From Oceanospirillaceae bacterium (GTDB taxonomy: Bacteria > Pseudomonadota > Gammaproteobacteria > Pseudomonadales > Balneatricaceae): a stretch of DNA of 38,740 bases. A program made the position numbers and the translations under genes. The notes under the pieces are model-generated. The model ran no database searches and was not told the DNA's origin. It saw nothing but the letters and a program-made list of their open reading frames with translations. Within the stretch, counting starts at the first letter, position 1. Each line of letters starts with the position of its first letter. The DNA lies in the NCBI GenBank assembly GCA_013373085.1, contig JABXIM010000173.1, positions 1-38,740 of the forward strand, in the 5' to 3' direction. Shown piece by piece: positions 1-7,215 of the stretch.

Positions 1-11
1 ACAAAATTCGT

Positions 12-88
<77 letters not shown>

Positions 89-162
89 TCTTAAAAATCT
101 CGCAAGACCTTCATCCACCTGCATGATACCCAAGTCCATCTCCACTTTCTGCAGAGGGATGA

Positions 163-250
163 GAACGCCCGAAGGGGGTTCGACCAAAACGTCGGGAACG
201 TTTTGGGACTGCCGCAGGCAGGGCCCGAAGGGCCGAGGGCAGGACAGCCC
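163..250. repeat. array of five consecutive small hairpins
   Basis: Five short inverted repeats follow one another with almost no spacing: 163-170/174-181 (one mismatch), 184-192/198-206 (nine perfect pairs, five-base loop), 209-213/217-221, 222-226/230-234 and 237-240/247-250. The array lies between tRNA-Pro and the glycosyltransferase start. An open frame through it belongs to an upstream extension of the glycosyltransferase that I do not believe is translated. It could be a member of a dispersed intergenic repeat family or an RNA structure in the leader; the sequence does not decide which. Confidence 0.6.
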
Positions 251-307
251 GAGCAATCAGTGCCACACCGCCCATCCCGCTCCTTTCAGCAACACATCGA
301 TATTCCT

Positions 308-1561
308 ATGAATCTGCTAGTCATTGGCTACGTATGGCCGGAACCGGCCTCCAGCGCTGCGGGCTATCGCATGCTCGCCCTGCTCGATGGCTTTCGCCAG
401 CACGACTGGAACGTCATCTTTGCCAGTCCCGCCGAGAAAAGCATTCACCGCGCCGATCTTCCCGCGCGAGGCATCGATGAACAGAGCATCGCACTGAACT
501 GCTCCAGCTTCGATGCGTTCCTCCGGGAAGCGCAGCCGGATGTCGTGCTGTTCGATCGCTTCATGATGGAGGAGCAGTTCGGCTGGCGGGTTGAACTGCA
601 CTGCCCGCACGCGCTGCGGGTTCTGGATACCGAGGACCTTTCGTGCCTGCGCCACGCACGCCATGCAGCAGCCAAGCTGAGCGGCCAGGTCACCACCGAC
701 GTCGCACCCCGGCTGCTTTTCTCGGATCACGCCAAACGAGAAGTCGCCGCCATCCTGCGCAGCGATCTGACCCTGATGATCTCCCGGGCAGAGATCCAGT
801 TGCTGACGTCTGCCTTTCAGGTCGATCCCAGCCTGCTGCATTACTCGCCTTTCATGCTACAGCCGGTCACTCCTGAACAGCAGGCGCAACTGCCTCAAAT
901 GGACCAGCGCCAGCACTTTATCGCCATCGGCAACTTCCGCCACGCACCCAACTGGGACGCCGTGCTCTGGCTGCAGCAGGCGATCTGGCCCCTGATACGG
1001 CGCCAGCTACCGGAGGCCGAGCTGCATATTTACGGCGCCTATCCGCCCCCGAAAGCGACCGCCCTCGACAACCCCAGACAGGGTTTTCGGGTAAAAGGCT
1101 GGGCAAAGAGCGCGAGCGAGGTGATGCAGCAGGCGCGGGTGAACCTGGCGCCGCTGCGCTTCGGCGCAGGCCTGAAAGGCAAGCTGGTCGACGCCCTGGC
1201 CTGCGGCACCCCCTCGGTGACCACGACGGTAGGCGCAGAAGGGATGGCCGACGAGCAAGAAGCCTGGCCGGGACCGGTAGCCGACACGCCCGAAGCCTTC
1301 GCCGCAGCCGCCTTAGAACTGTATCGCGATCCGGATCAATGGCGGCAGAGTCAGCAGCAGGGCTTTCGCCTGCACAACCGCCATTTTGCGTTCGAAACCC
1401 ACGCCGAAGCACTGATGGCGCGACTGGAAACGCTCGGCCGCACACTCGATCAGCACCGGTTAAATAACTTTACCGGCGCCATGCTGCGCCACCACAGCAT
1501 GAAAAGCACGCAGTACATGGCCCAGTGGATAGAGGCAAAAAACAGACATAAAACCGATTAA
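308..1561 (+). CDS. GT-B fold glycosyltransferase (GT4-like)
   Basis: 417 aa. The protein opens with a strand-turn typical of GT-B glycosyltransferases (MNLLVIGYVWPEP). The C-terminal half carries the donor-site signature of the group: IGNFRHAPNWDAV near residue 230, ELHIYGAYPP, and the stretch GLKGKLVDALACGTPSV near residues 300-320, which corresponds to the nucleotide-sugar-binding motif of GT4 enzymes. The frame is open upstream to 203, but that extension covers the hairpin array, so ATG 308 is preferred. It stands alone with no polysaccharide operon around it, so donor and acceptor cannot be inferred. Likely a cytoplasmic enzyme acting on a cell-surface glycan or small molecule. Confidence 0.8.
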   Translation: MNLLVIGYVWPEPASSAAGYRMLALLDGFRQHDWNVIFASPAEKSIHRADLPARGIDEQSIALNCSSFDAFLREAQPDVVLFDRFMMEEQFGWRVELHCPHALRVLDTEDLSCLRHARHAAAKLSGQVTTDVAPRLLFSDHAKREVAAILRSDLTLMISRAEIQLLTSAFQVDPSLLHYSPFMLQPVTPEQQAQLPQMDQRQHFIAIGNFRHAPNWDAVLWLQQAIWPLIRRQLPEAELHIYGAYPPPKATALDNPRQGFRVKGWAKSASEVMQQARVNLAPLRFGAGLKGKLVDALACGTPSVTTTVGAEGMADEQEAWPGPVADTPEAFAAAALELYRDPDQWRQSQQQGFRLHNRHFAFETHAEALMARLETLGRTLDQHRLNNFTGAMLRHHSMKSTQYMAQWIEAKNRHKTD

Positions 1562-1704
1562 GCCGGATCGCATCGAACAGCGCTGAAACGGCTGATTCGA
1601 TGCCCACTCCGAATTAAATGGCTGCACTGCAGCAACGACCATATGCGCCCGGGAGCCATGAATCGAGCTGCGCGCAGCTGCTTGAAAATATGCCTGGATA
1701 CCCG

Positions 1705-2394
1705 TTAACCGACGAGCAGCTTATCCAATTGGCTGTAATTGTTTTTCAGCCATACCTTCATCCGCTGGCGCTCTGCAATATTAGCCATATCTCGATTATT
1801 GGCCGCCGCCCAGAAGCTGGCATTGGCGAAGTCCACCTTCTGTGTCAGCTTAGGATGCAGCTTGCCGAGTTCGAACAGGTGCGCTCCCCGCTCTTCCGCT
1901 GTACGGTAAGCCCCGGACGCGTGAAGCCCGCTGAAATCACTGCCACGACCCAGATTCTTTACTACAACAAATTGCAATTCGGGCTGGGGGTAGCGCTCCA
2001 GGCTTTTGCCGAGAAGTTCTATGGAATCGGCGCCGTCATCCATCACATGCCATAGAAACACTTCGTAACCCATTTCATCGAAGAGACCAAAGACATCGGT
2101 TTCTTCGATCCACTCCCCCAGACGGGCTGAAGTTTGCGCCGCAAGATCGATAATCAAGTCGTGCTCGGGATTGGTCTCGCTGGCCTCAAGGATGCCATCA
2201 AGACTGTCATCCTCGCCAACAATGACCGGGGAAGCGAATTCACCGTAAAACCGTGAAAAAGTTCCATGCGACGCATCGGAGTCAAAGCCGAGAAAAGAAC
2301 GCCGCTGGTCGATATAGTATTGCGCCAGCAATCTTGAGGTCATTGATTTACCGACCCCTCCTTTTTCACCGCCTATAAAATGCACTTTACTCAT
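1705..2394 (-). CDS. orphan ParA/MinD-family P-loop ATPase
   Basis: 229 aa. A deviant Walker A box (GEKGGVGKS, residues 9-17, with the extra signature lysine) and the hydrophobic strand DLIIDLAAQ (about residues 79-87, Walker B region) place it in the ParA/MinD/Mrp-like ATPase group that dimerises on ATP. The second half (KNLGRGSDFSGL, KVDFANASFWAA) is not that of chromosomal ParA, MinD or FlhG. No ParB, replication protein, conjugation gene or parS-like repeat lies nearby, so a partition role is unsupported. Codon use looks less GC-rich than in neighbours, which hints at acquisition. Start ATG is preceded by AGGGAC. Its cargo is unknown. Confidence 0.75.
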   Translation of the reverse strand: MSKVHFIGGEKGGVGKSMTSRLLAQYYIDQRRSFLGFDSDASHGTFSRFYGEFASPVIVGEDDSLDGILEASETNPEHDLIIDLAAQTSARLGEWIEETDVFGLFDEMGYEVFLWHVMDDGADSIELLGKSLERYPQPELQFVVVKNLGRGSDFSGLHASGAYRTAEERGAHLFELGKLHPKLTQKVDFANASFWAAANNRDMANIAERQRMKVWLKNNYSQLDKLLVG

Positions 2395-2586
2395 GTGTTG
2401 TCCCTGATAATACGAGTCTGTGGGTGGAGCCTGCCGGATCTGCAGGAGGGTGAGAAACCAGAGGCGCGATTATGTGCACATGAGTGATAACACTTCAACT
2501 CTGCGCCAGAACGAGATAAGCAACCTGCGACCGCGGACTGACACAATGCCGAGCCCCCGGTCACTCGGATTATCATGCCCCATTTG

Positions 2587-3561
2587 TCACGAAGCACTCG
2601 ACTCTGCAGTCGCCCCGAGCGACGCGAGCAACGATGGAATCTCATTGCGGACATATTCCAGAGGCAGGCAGTGCTCGACCCGGTCGCTGGCGAAGCGCAG
2701 AAAGCCGCGTGCCGCGTGGGGCAGACGACGATCCCGGCGCACGATGAAGTACCAGTGACTTTCGATGGGGAAATGCCGCACCGGAAGCACCACCAGCCCC
2801 GGGTTCACGGCCGGCAGAACATGCTGCGACAGCACCGCCAATCCCATTCCGGACGTCACTCCGACCCGTATTGCCTCGTTGCTGGCCATCTGCAGGATAC
2901 CCGACAACTGCACCCCCTGCCCCTGCAGCCAGCTTTCGAACAGCATTCGCGTGGCCGAACCCGGCTCACGCAACAGAAATCGCTCGCGCGCCAGGTCCGT
3001 ACTCTCGACTTCAGCCCGCTGCGCCAGCGGATGATTTTCCGGCGCGACCATCACCAGCGGGTTGCGTAAAAAGCGAGCCGCCAGCGCATGCTCCAGCGAC
3101 GGGGGATGACTGAAGACATAGATATCGTCCAACTGGCGATCGAAACGCCCCAGCAACTGCTGGCGATTGCCGATCTGCACCGTAACGTCGACATCCGGAA
3201 AGGCACGGCTGTACGGCCCCAGCAGCCGTGGAAGCACATACTGTGCAGTATTCACCAGCGCGATACTGAAGTGACCGCGCCGCCCTCCGCGCAGCTCCGC
3301 CAGATAGTCCTGATAATCATCGAAACGCCCCGTGACGTCGAGCGCCGCTCGGTAAAGCTCCGACCCCGCCTCCGTTGTTTCAACACCCGCAGCTCCAGAC
3401 TGCAGCAACGGCTCCCCCACTGCTTCGGCCAGTCGCTTGAGCTGCTGCGACACCGTCGGCTGAGTCAGATGAAGCTGTCGCGCAGCCGCCGTGACCGAAC
3501 CCGTACGAACGGTCGCAACATAAACCTCGAGCAAACGAAAAGTGAGATGGCGCAGCTTCAT
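2587..3561 (-). CDS. LysR-family transcriptional regulator (CbbR/CysB-like)
   Basis: 324 aa, usual size for the family. The N-terminal winged helix-turn-helix is clear (SVTAAARQLHLTQPTVSQQL, about residues 22-41), followed by a linker helix and a periplasmic-binding-like effector domain from about residue 90 (HFSIALVNTAQYVLPRLL). It is divergently transcribed from the SbtA-type permease with 110 bp between starts, the classic layout in which a LysR protein controls the neighbouring gene and itself. The linked transporter suggests an effector tied to inorganic carbon or C1/C2 metabolites, by analogy to CbbR/CmpR; this is inference. Confidence 0.9.
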   Translation of the reverse strand: MKLRHLTFRLLEVYVATVRTGSVTAAARQLHLTQPTVSQQLKRLAEAVGEPLLQSGAAGVETTEAGSELYRAALDVTGRFDDYQDYLAELRGGRRGHFSIALVNTAQYVLPRLLGPYSRAFPDVDVTVQIGNRQQLLGRFDRQLDDIYVFSHPPSLEHALAARFLRNPLVMVAPENHPLAQRAEVESTDLARERFLLREPGSATRMLFESWLQGQGVQLSGILQMASNEAIRVGVTSGMGLAVLSQHVLPAVNPGLVVLPVRHFPIESHWYFIVRRDRRLPHAARGFLRFASDRVEHCLPLEYVRNEIPSLLASLGATAESSAS

Positions 3562-3573
3562 CGAGCAAGACTC

Positions 3574-3589
3574 ATAGATAATTATCTAT
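3574..3589. promoter_or_regulatory. perfect 16-bp palindrome, candidate LysR operator
   Basis: ATAGATAATTATCTAT is a perfect palindrome 12 bp upstream of the LysR start and 82 bp upstream of the permease start. LysR regulators bind interrupted palindromes of the T-N11-A type; this site contains ATAG and CTAT half-sites. Its position within an AT-rich divergent promoter region fits autoregulation and control of the permease. Binding itself is not shown. Confidence 0.6.
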
Positions 3590-3671
3590 ATACATAAACC
3601 AAATAATTAATTAGAAGCAATACCAATTCAACGGCAAAATCCGCGCCAAATTCTTCAACGGAGACCGGAAA

Positions 3672-4613
3672 ATGCCGGATATAGTCGTCATGTTCTTTTT
3701 GCTCGGCCTGGTAGCAGGACTCGTGCGGTCGGACCTGAATATACCGAAAGCCGCCTACGATACCCTGAGCCTGCTACTGATGCTGACCATCGGCCTCAAG
3801 GGCGGTATGGGATTGCACGGCCAGCTCAGCCTCTCACTGGTACCCGAGCTGCTGCTGGTCATGCTGCTCGGCGCACTCATTCCGCTGGTGCTGTTCCCGC
3901 TACTGCGAACGGTCGTCGGCCTGTCACTGGCCGACAGCGCCAGCATCAGCGCCCACTACGGCTCGGTCAGCGCCGGCACCTTTGCGGTGGCACTCGCCTA
4001 CGTCGAAAGCCAGGGCCTGGTCACCGGGCCCCAGGCGACGCTCTATCTGGTTTTGCTGGAGCTGCCGGCGATCATGGTAGGCCTTGCACTGTTCCGCCGT
4101 TTCAACGCCGACAACGCCAGCCAGCACTCCAAAACCAGCCTGCTGCACGAGACCCTGACCAATCGCGGCGTCATACTGCTGACAGGCGGCGTGCTGATCG
4201 GCTACCTCTACGGCCCGCTCGAGGGCGCTGCCGTTACCGATCTTTTTACCGGCGCCTTCAAGGCGGTGCTGGCAATCTTTCTGCTGGAGATGGGGCTGGT
4301 GGCCTCGGAGACGCTCAGGCCGCTGCCTCTGGCCCGTTGGCGCCTACTGGCGTTCGCGGTCATCGCGCCAACCGCTCTGTCACTTGCCGGGCTGAGCGTC
4401 GCGCTACTGCTGGCCTTGCCGGCCGGCACCGCCCTTATACTGGCCAGCCTCACCGCCAGCGCATCCTATATTGCCGCGCCCGCAGCAATCCGTTCGTCCA
4501 TTCCGGACGCCGACATCGGCCTCGCCATGCTGGCAGCGCTCGGCATCACTTTCCCGTTTAACGTCATCGTCGGCATCCCGCTTTATCACCAGCTGATCCT
4601 GCATACCGCATAG
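3672..4613 (+). CDS. SbtA-family sodium-dependent bicarbonate permease
   Basis: 313 aa with roughly ten hydrophobic segments in two halves. N-terminal PDIVVMFFLLGLVAGLVRSDL, then TIGLKGG, AHYGSVSAGTFAVA and the matching second-half motif SYIAAPAAIRSSIP are hallmarks of the SbtA (DUF897) family, inner-membrane Na+/HCO3- symporters known from cyanobacteria and many marine heterotrophs. A GGAG precedes the ATG. It is divergent from the LysR gene. No adjacent SbtB (PII-like regulator), carbonic anhydrase or Rubisco gene is present, so a role in anaplerotic carboxylation or pH balance is as likely as autotrophy. Confidence 0.85.
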   Translation: MPDIVVMFFLLGLVAGLVRSDLNIPKAAYDTLSLLLMLTIGLKGGMGLHGQLSLSLVPELLLVMLLGALIPLVLFPLLRTVVGLSLADSASISAHYGSVSAGTFAVALAYVESQGLVTGPQATLYLVLLELPAIMVGLALFRRFNADNASQHSKTSLLHETLTNRGVILLTGGVLIGYLYGPLEGAAVTDLFTGAFKAVLAIFLLEMGLVASETLRPLPLARWRLLAFAVIAPTALSLAGLSVALLLALPAGTALILASLTASASYIAAPAAIRSSIPDADIGLAMLAALGITFPFNVIVGIPLYHQLILHTA

Positions 4614-4630
4614 GATCGGACAGAACCTAC

Positions 4631-4660
4631 GGCGCCATTCACCGAATGACGAATGGCGCC
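4631..4660 (+). terminator. 10-bp stem-loop after the permease gene
   Basis: GGCGCCATTC (4631-4640) and GAATGGCGCC (4651-4660) form a perfect ten-pair stem with a ten-base loop, 17 bp after the permease stop. No T run follows, so it may protect the mRNA 3' end or act with Rho rather than as a classic intrinsic terminator. Confidence 0.5.
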
Positions 4661-4941
4661 CATCGACCCCACCGGCTTTCGACCAATCGACACGCCAAGG
4701 ATATCGCCATCAGTGAAGGTGAATTGCACTCAGGCGTTAACCGCCAAGGCGTCATACCACACCTCTCCCAGACCGTCAGTAAGCTCTCCAGGGATATCAA
4801 AGTTACCTGAAATTATTTCATCTATTAGCTGAAAAAGCGTCGTTTGCACAGGACCGGGCCGAGCCGTATTCTTGCGCCCGAACACAAAATGTATACAACC
4901 TAGCAAAGCATGCGAACAGATCGCAGCCCCAGGAGGAGACA
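4661..4941. other. intergenic region without a supported gene
   Basis: This stretch completes the 328-bp gap between the permease and the small basic protein gene. The end nearest the small gene is AT-rich and contains TATACA at 4892-4897, a possible -10 element, but no convincing -35 at correct spacing. A short minus-strand frame ends here (GTG near 4850 to about 4730, 37 codons); I could not support it as a gene. Confidence 0.4.
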
Positions 4942-5166
4942 ATGAAGATGAGCTACCTGCCTTTCGATTTCGCCACCCAGCCGAACGTCAACCGTCGCGA
5001 AACCGAACGCGAATACTTTATGCGCATGATCCGTGAGCAACAGGTCGAGCGCGCTCAGGCCAAGCGCCAGGAACGCGCCCGCAAGATCAAGTCAGCCCTG
5101 AACAAAACCGTCGGCATGCTGCAGCTGAAGCGCACCCAGAGCCTGGAAAACCTGTTCTGCCGCTAA
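4942..5166 (+). CDS. small basic helical protein, unknown function
   Basis: 74 aa, rich in Arg, Lys, Gln and Glu and predicted largely helical (REYFMRMIREQQVERAQAKR followed by a basic QERARKIKSALNK stretch). No domain recognised and no Cys pair except one near the C-terminus. A strong ribosome-binding site AGGAGG (4931-4936) sits five bases before ATG 4942, and the gene has its own terminator, so it is very likely expressed as a single-gene unit. A second ATG two codons downstream is possible. The basic helix could bind nucleic acid or an acidic protein; this is speculation. Confidence 0.75.
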   Translation: MKMSYLPFDFATQPNVNRRETEREYFMRMIREQQVERAQAKRQERARKIKSALNKTVGMLQLKRTQSLENLFCR

Positions 5167-5226
5167 TCTGACAGGCACGCGGCGTCCGAATCTCCTCCAT
5201 AAAATAGACGCCACTCCCGCCTGAAG

Positions 5227-5249
5227 CCGGGGCCGACAGGCCCCGGTTT
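5227..5249 (+). terminator. intrinsic terminator of the small basic protein gene
   Basis: CCGGGGCC (5227-5234) and GGCCCCGG (5239-5246) form an eight-pair GC stem with a GACA loop followed by TTT on the plus strand. It lies between convergent genes and touches the stop codon of the aminopeptidase gene, so it probably serves the plus-strand gene; on the minus strand no T run follows. Confidence 0.7.
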
Positions 5250-6537
5250 ACCCCGCCAGCTCGTCCTGAGCGAAAAACCTGCGCAATACCCGACTCAGAT
5301 TCCAGGCATCCCGCACACCCGCCATTTCCCGGATGGAATGCATGGCGAACTGCGGAACGCCGATATCCAGTGTGCGCACACCAATCTCCGCCGCCGTTAT
5401 GGGCCCGATCGTACTACCGCAGGCCATGTCGCTGCGTACCACGAAGGCTTGCACCGGCACCTTTTCCTGCGCCGCCAGATCCCTGTAGATCGCACTGGTC
5501 TCGCTGCTCGTCGCGTAGCGTTGATTGGCGTTGATCTTGATAACCGGGCCACCATTGATCAGCGGCCCGTGGTTACCGTCGTGACGGTCCGCGAAGTTCG
5601 GATGCACGCCATGGGCATTGTCAGCCGAGATCAACATCGATCGGGCGATCATACGATGTCGCGCCTGCGGTTCGGGCAGCAACCGCTCCAGCAACTGCTG
5701 CAGCATCGGCCCCTGCGCCCCGACGGCACTCATGCTGCCGACCTCCTCGTGATCATTGCAGACCAGCAGCGCGCCCTCGTTCGTGTCGCTCTGTTGCAGC
5801 GCCTGCAGCCCGATGAAGCAGCTAAGGAGATTATCGAGCCGGGCTGAAAGCAGGAATTCCTGCTCCAGACCCACCAGCGCAGGCGCCTGGGTGTCGTACA
5901 GCGACAGGTCGAAATCGAGCACCTCCCCGATACCCTGCACTCCCTGCGCCTCCAGCTCCCGCTGCAGCAACTCGCGAAAATCCATTGCCGTTCCGGAGCG
6001 CCCCAGCAACGCCGGCAGAAATGTCTGAGCGTTGATCGCCCGACCACTGTTGACCTCGCGATCGAGATGGATCGCCAGGTTCGGTATCACCGCCACCGGT
6101 CGCCCGAAATCCAGCAGCGCACCACCCAGCCCGCCATCGGCGCGGCGAAAATTGACCCGACCGGCAATCGACAGGTCACGATCGAACCAGGGATTCAGCA
6201 GCACACCGCCGTACACCTCGACACCGAGCTGAAAATAGCCGTGGCGATGCAATTCCGGATTCGGCTTGATCTTGAGGCAGGGCGAATCGGTATGAGCCCC
6301 CACCATCCGCAGCCCCGACTCCTCCAATCCACGCTCGGCCGGCATTCTCCAGGCGATGATAGAAGACCCGTTGCGGGTGGTGTAGTAACGACCACCGGGC
6401 TGCAACGCCCAGTGATCGGCCTCATGCAGCCCCATGAAGCCTTCCGCTTCCAGGCGGCGCGACATCTCGGCGACGGCATGGTAAGGCGTCGGCGACGCCC
6501 GCAAAAATGCCATCAGCTCCTGATTGAAATCTTGCAT
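5248..6537 (-). CDS. apeB: M18-family aspartyl-type aminopeptidase
   Basis: 429 aa, the normal length for bacterial M18 metallo-aminopeptidases, cytosolic dinuclear-zinc enzymes that remove acidic N-terminal residues. Metal and catalytic motifs are visible: GAHTDSP (His82), [11 protein letters not shown], the acidic pair in [19 protein letters not shown], and the C-terminal MHSIREMAG that supplies a last metal-ligand histidine. N-terminal SPTPYHAV is also typical. It is followed on the chromosome, upstream in transcription, by the FKBP gene with a 14-bp gap, suggesting one transcript. GGGAGC lies before the ATG. The symbol follows Pseudomonas usage for the family. Confidence 0.93.
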   Translation of the reverse strand: MQDFNQELMAFLRASPTPYHAVAEMSRRLEAEGFMGLHEADHWALQPGGRYYTTRNGSSIIAWRMPAERGLEESGLRMVGAHTDSPCLKIKPNPELHRHGYFQLGVEVYGGVLLNPWFDRDLSIAGRVNFRRADGGLGGALLDFGRPVAVIPNLAIHLDREVNSGRAINAQTFLPALLGRSGTAMDFRELLQRELEAQGVQGIGEVLDFDLSLYDTQAPALVGLEQEFLLSARLDNLLSCFIGLQALQQSDTNEGALLVCNDHEEVGSMSAVGAQGPMLQQLLERLLPEPQARHRMIARSMLISADNAHGVHPNFADRHDGNHGPLINGGPVIKINANQRYATSSETSAIYRDLAAQEKVPVQAFVVRSDMACGSTIGPITAAEIGVRTLDIGVPQFAMHSIREMAGVRDAWNLSRVLRRFFAQDELAG

Positions 6538-6551
6538 TGCATTGCTCCCGA

Positions 6552-7064
6552 TTACTGCGGCATGACATTCAGCAGTTCAATTTTGAAAACCAGCGTGGAA
6601 TTGGGCGCAATTTCCGGCGCCGGACTGGTCGCACCATAGGCAAGTTCCGGAGGGATAAAAAACTCCCACTCCCCCCCTTCACGCATAAGCGGCACTCCCT
6701 CGCGCCAGCCGGGGATCACGCGCCGAAGCGAAAATTCCGCCGGCTTGTCGCCGCCATAGGAACTTTCGAATACGGTGCCGTCGATCAGTCGCCCCTCGTA
6801 GTTCACGCGCACCTGGCCGCCAGGCTCCGGCGACGCGCCGCTGCCGGGGCGCAACACCCGATACTGCAAACCGGAGGGCAGCACGGTGACACCTTCACTG
6901 ACGGCATTTCGGGCCAGAAACGCCTCGCCTGCACGCCGGGTGTCGTCATTCAGCGCCTTGTCGACAAGCGACTTCCGAAAAGCCGCCTCTTCGGGATCCT
7001 CGCCACACCCGACCAGCACGACACAGGACAGCAACAGCACCATTGGCAACCCACTTGTCTTCAT
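6552..7064 (-). CDS. FKBP-type peptidyl-prolyl isomerase lipoprotein
   Basis: 170 aa. The N-terminus [20 protein letters not shown] is a lipoprotein signal with lipobox LVGC, so the mature protein starts at Cys20 and is membrane-anchored. Following a short helical segment, the FKBP fold covers about residues 65-168 with the expected motifs [38 protein letters not shown] and [10 protein letters not shown]. It accelerates cis-trans isomerisation at proline during folding of exported proteins. The N-terminal dimerisation domain of FkpA/Mip is much shortened here. It is divergent from prc, another periplasmic protein-quality factor. Confidence 0.92.
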   Translation of the reverse strand: MKTSGLPMVLLLSCVVLVGCGEDPEEAAFRKSLVDKALNDDTRRAGEAFLARNAVSEGVTVLPSGLQYRVLRPGSGASPEPGGQVRVNYEGRLIDGTVFESSYGGDKPAEFSLRRVIPGWREGVPLMREGGEWEFFIPPELAYGATSPAPEIAPNSTLVFKIELLNVMPQ

Positions 7065-7215
7065 CGCACAACCCCGAACACTCTGGCATAAACGCTTGAT
7101 TTTACATCAGGTCGGCCGATGGCTACACTCAGAGACTGCTCTGGTTGAACTTGCCGGCTTTCCCGCCTGTCTCAAGTTTCACCCACCCTGGCCAAACTGG
7201 GACGCACCGAACGAC

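Noticed and set aside
203-307. N-terminal extension of the glycosyltransferase
   Set aside because: It translates the hairpin array and lacks family similarity; ATG 308 gives the normal GT-B start.
4730-4850. Short minus-strand frame (37 codons from a GTG) before the small basic gene
   Set aside because: Sequence looks protein-like, but there is no ribosome-binding site, the longer form needs a TTG start, and no family is recognised.
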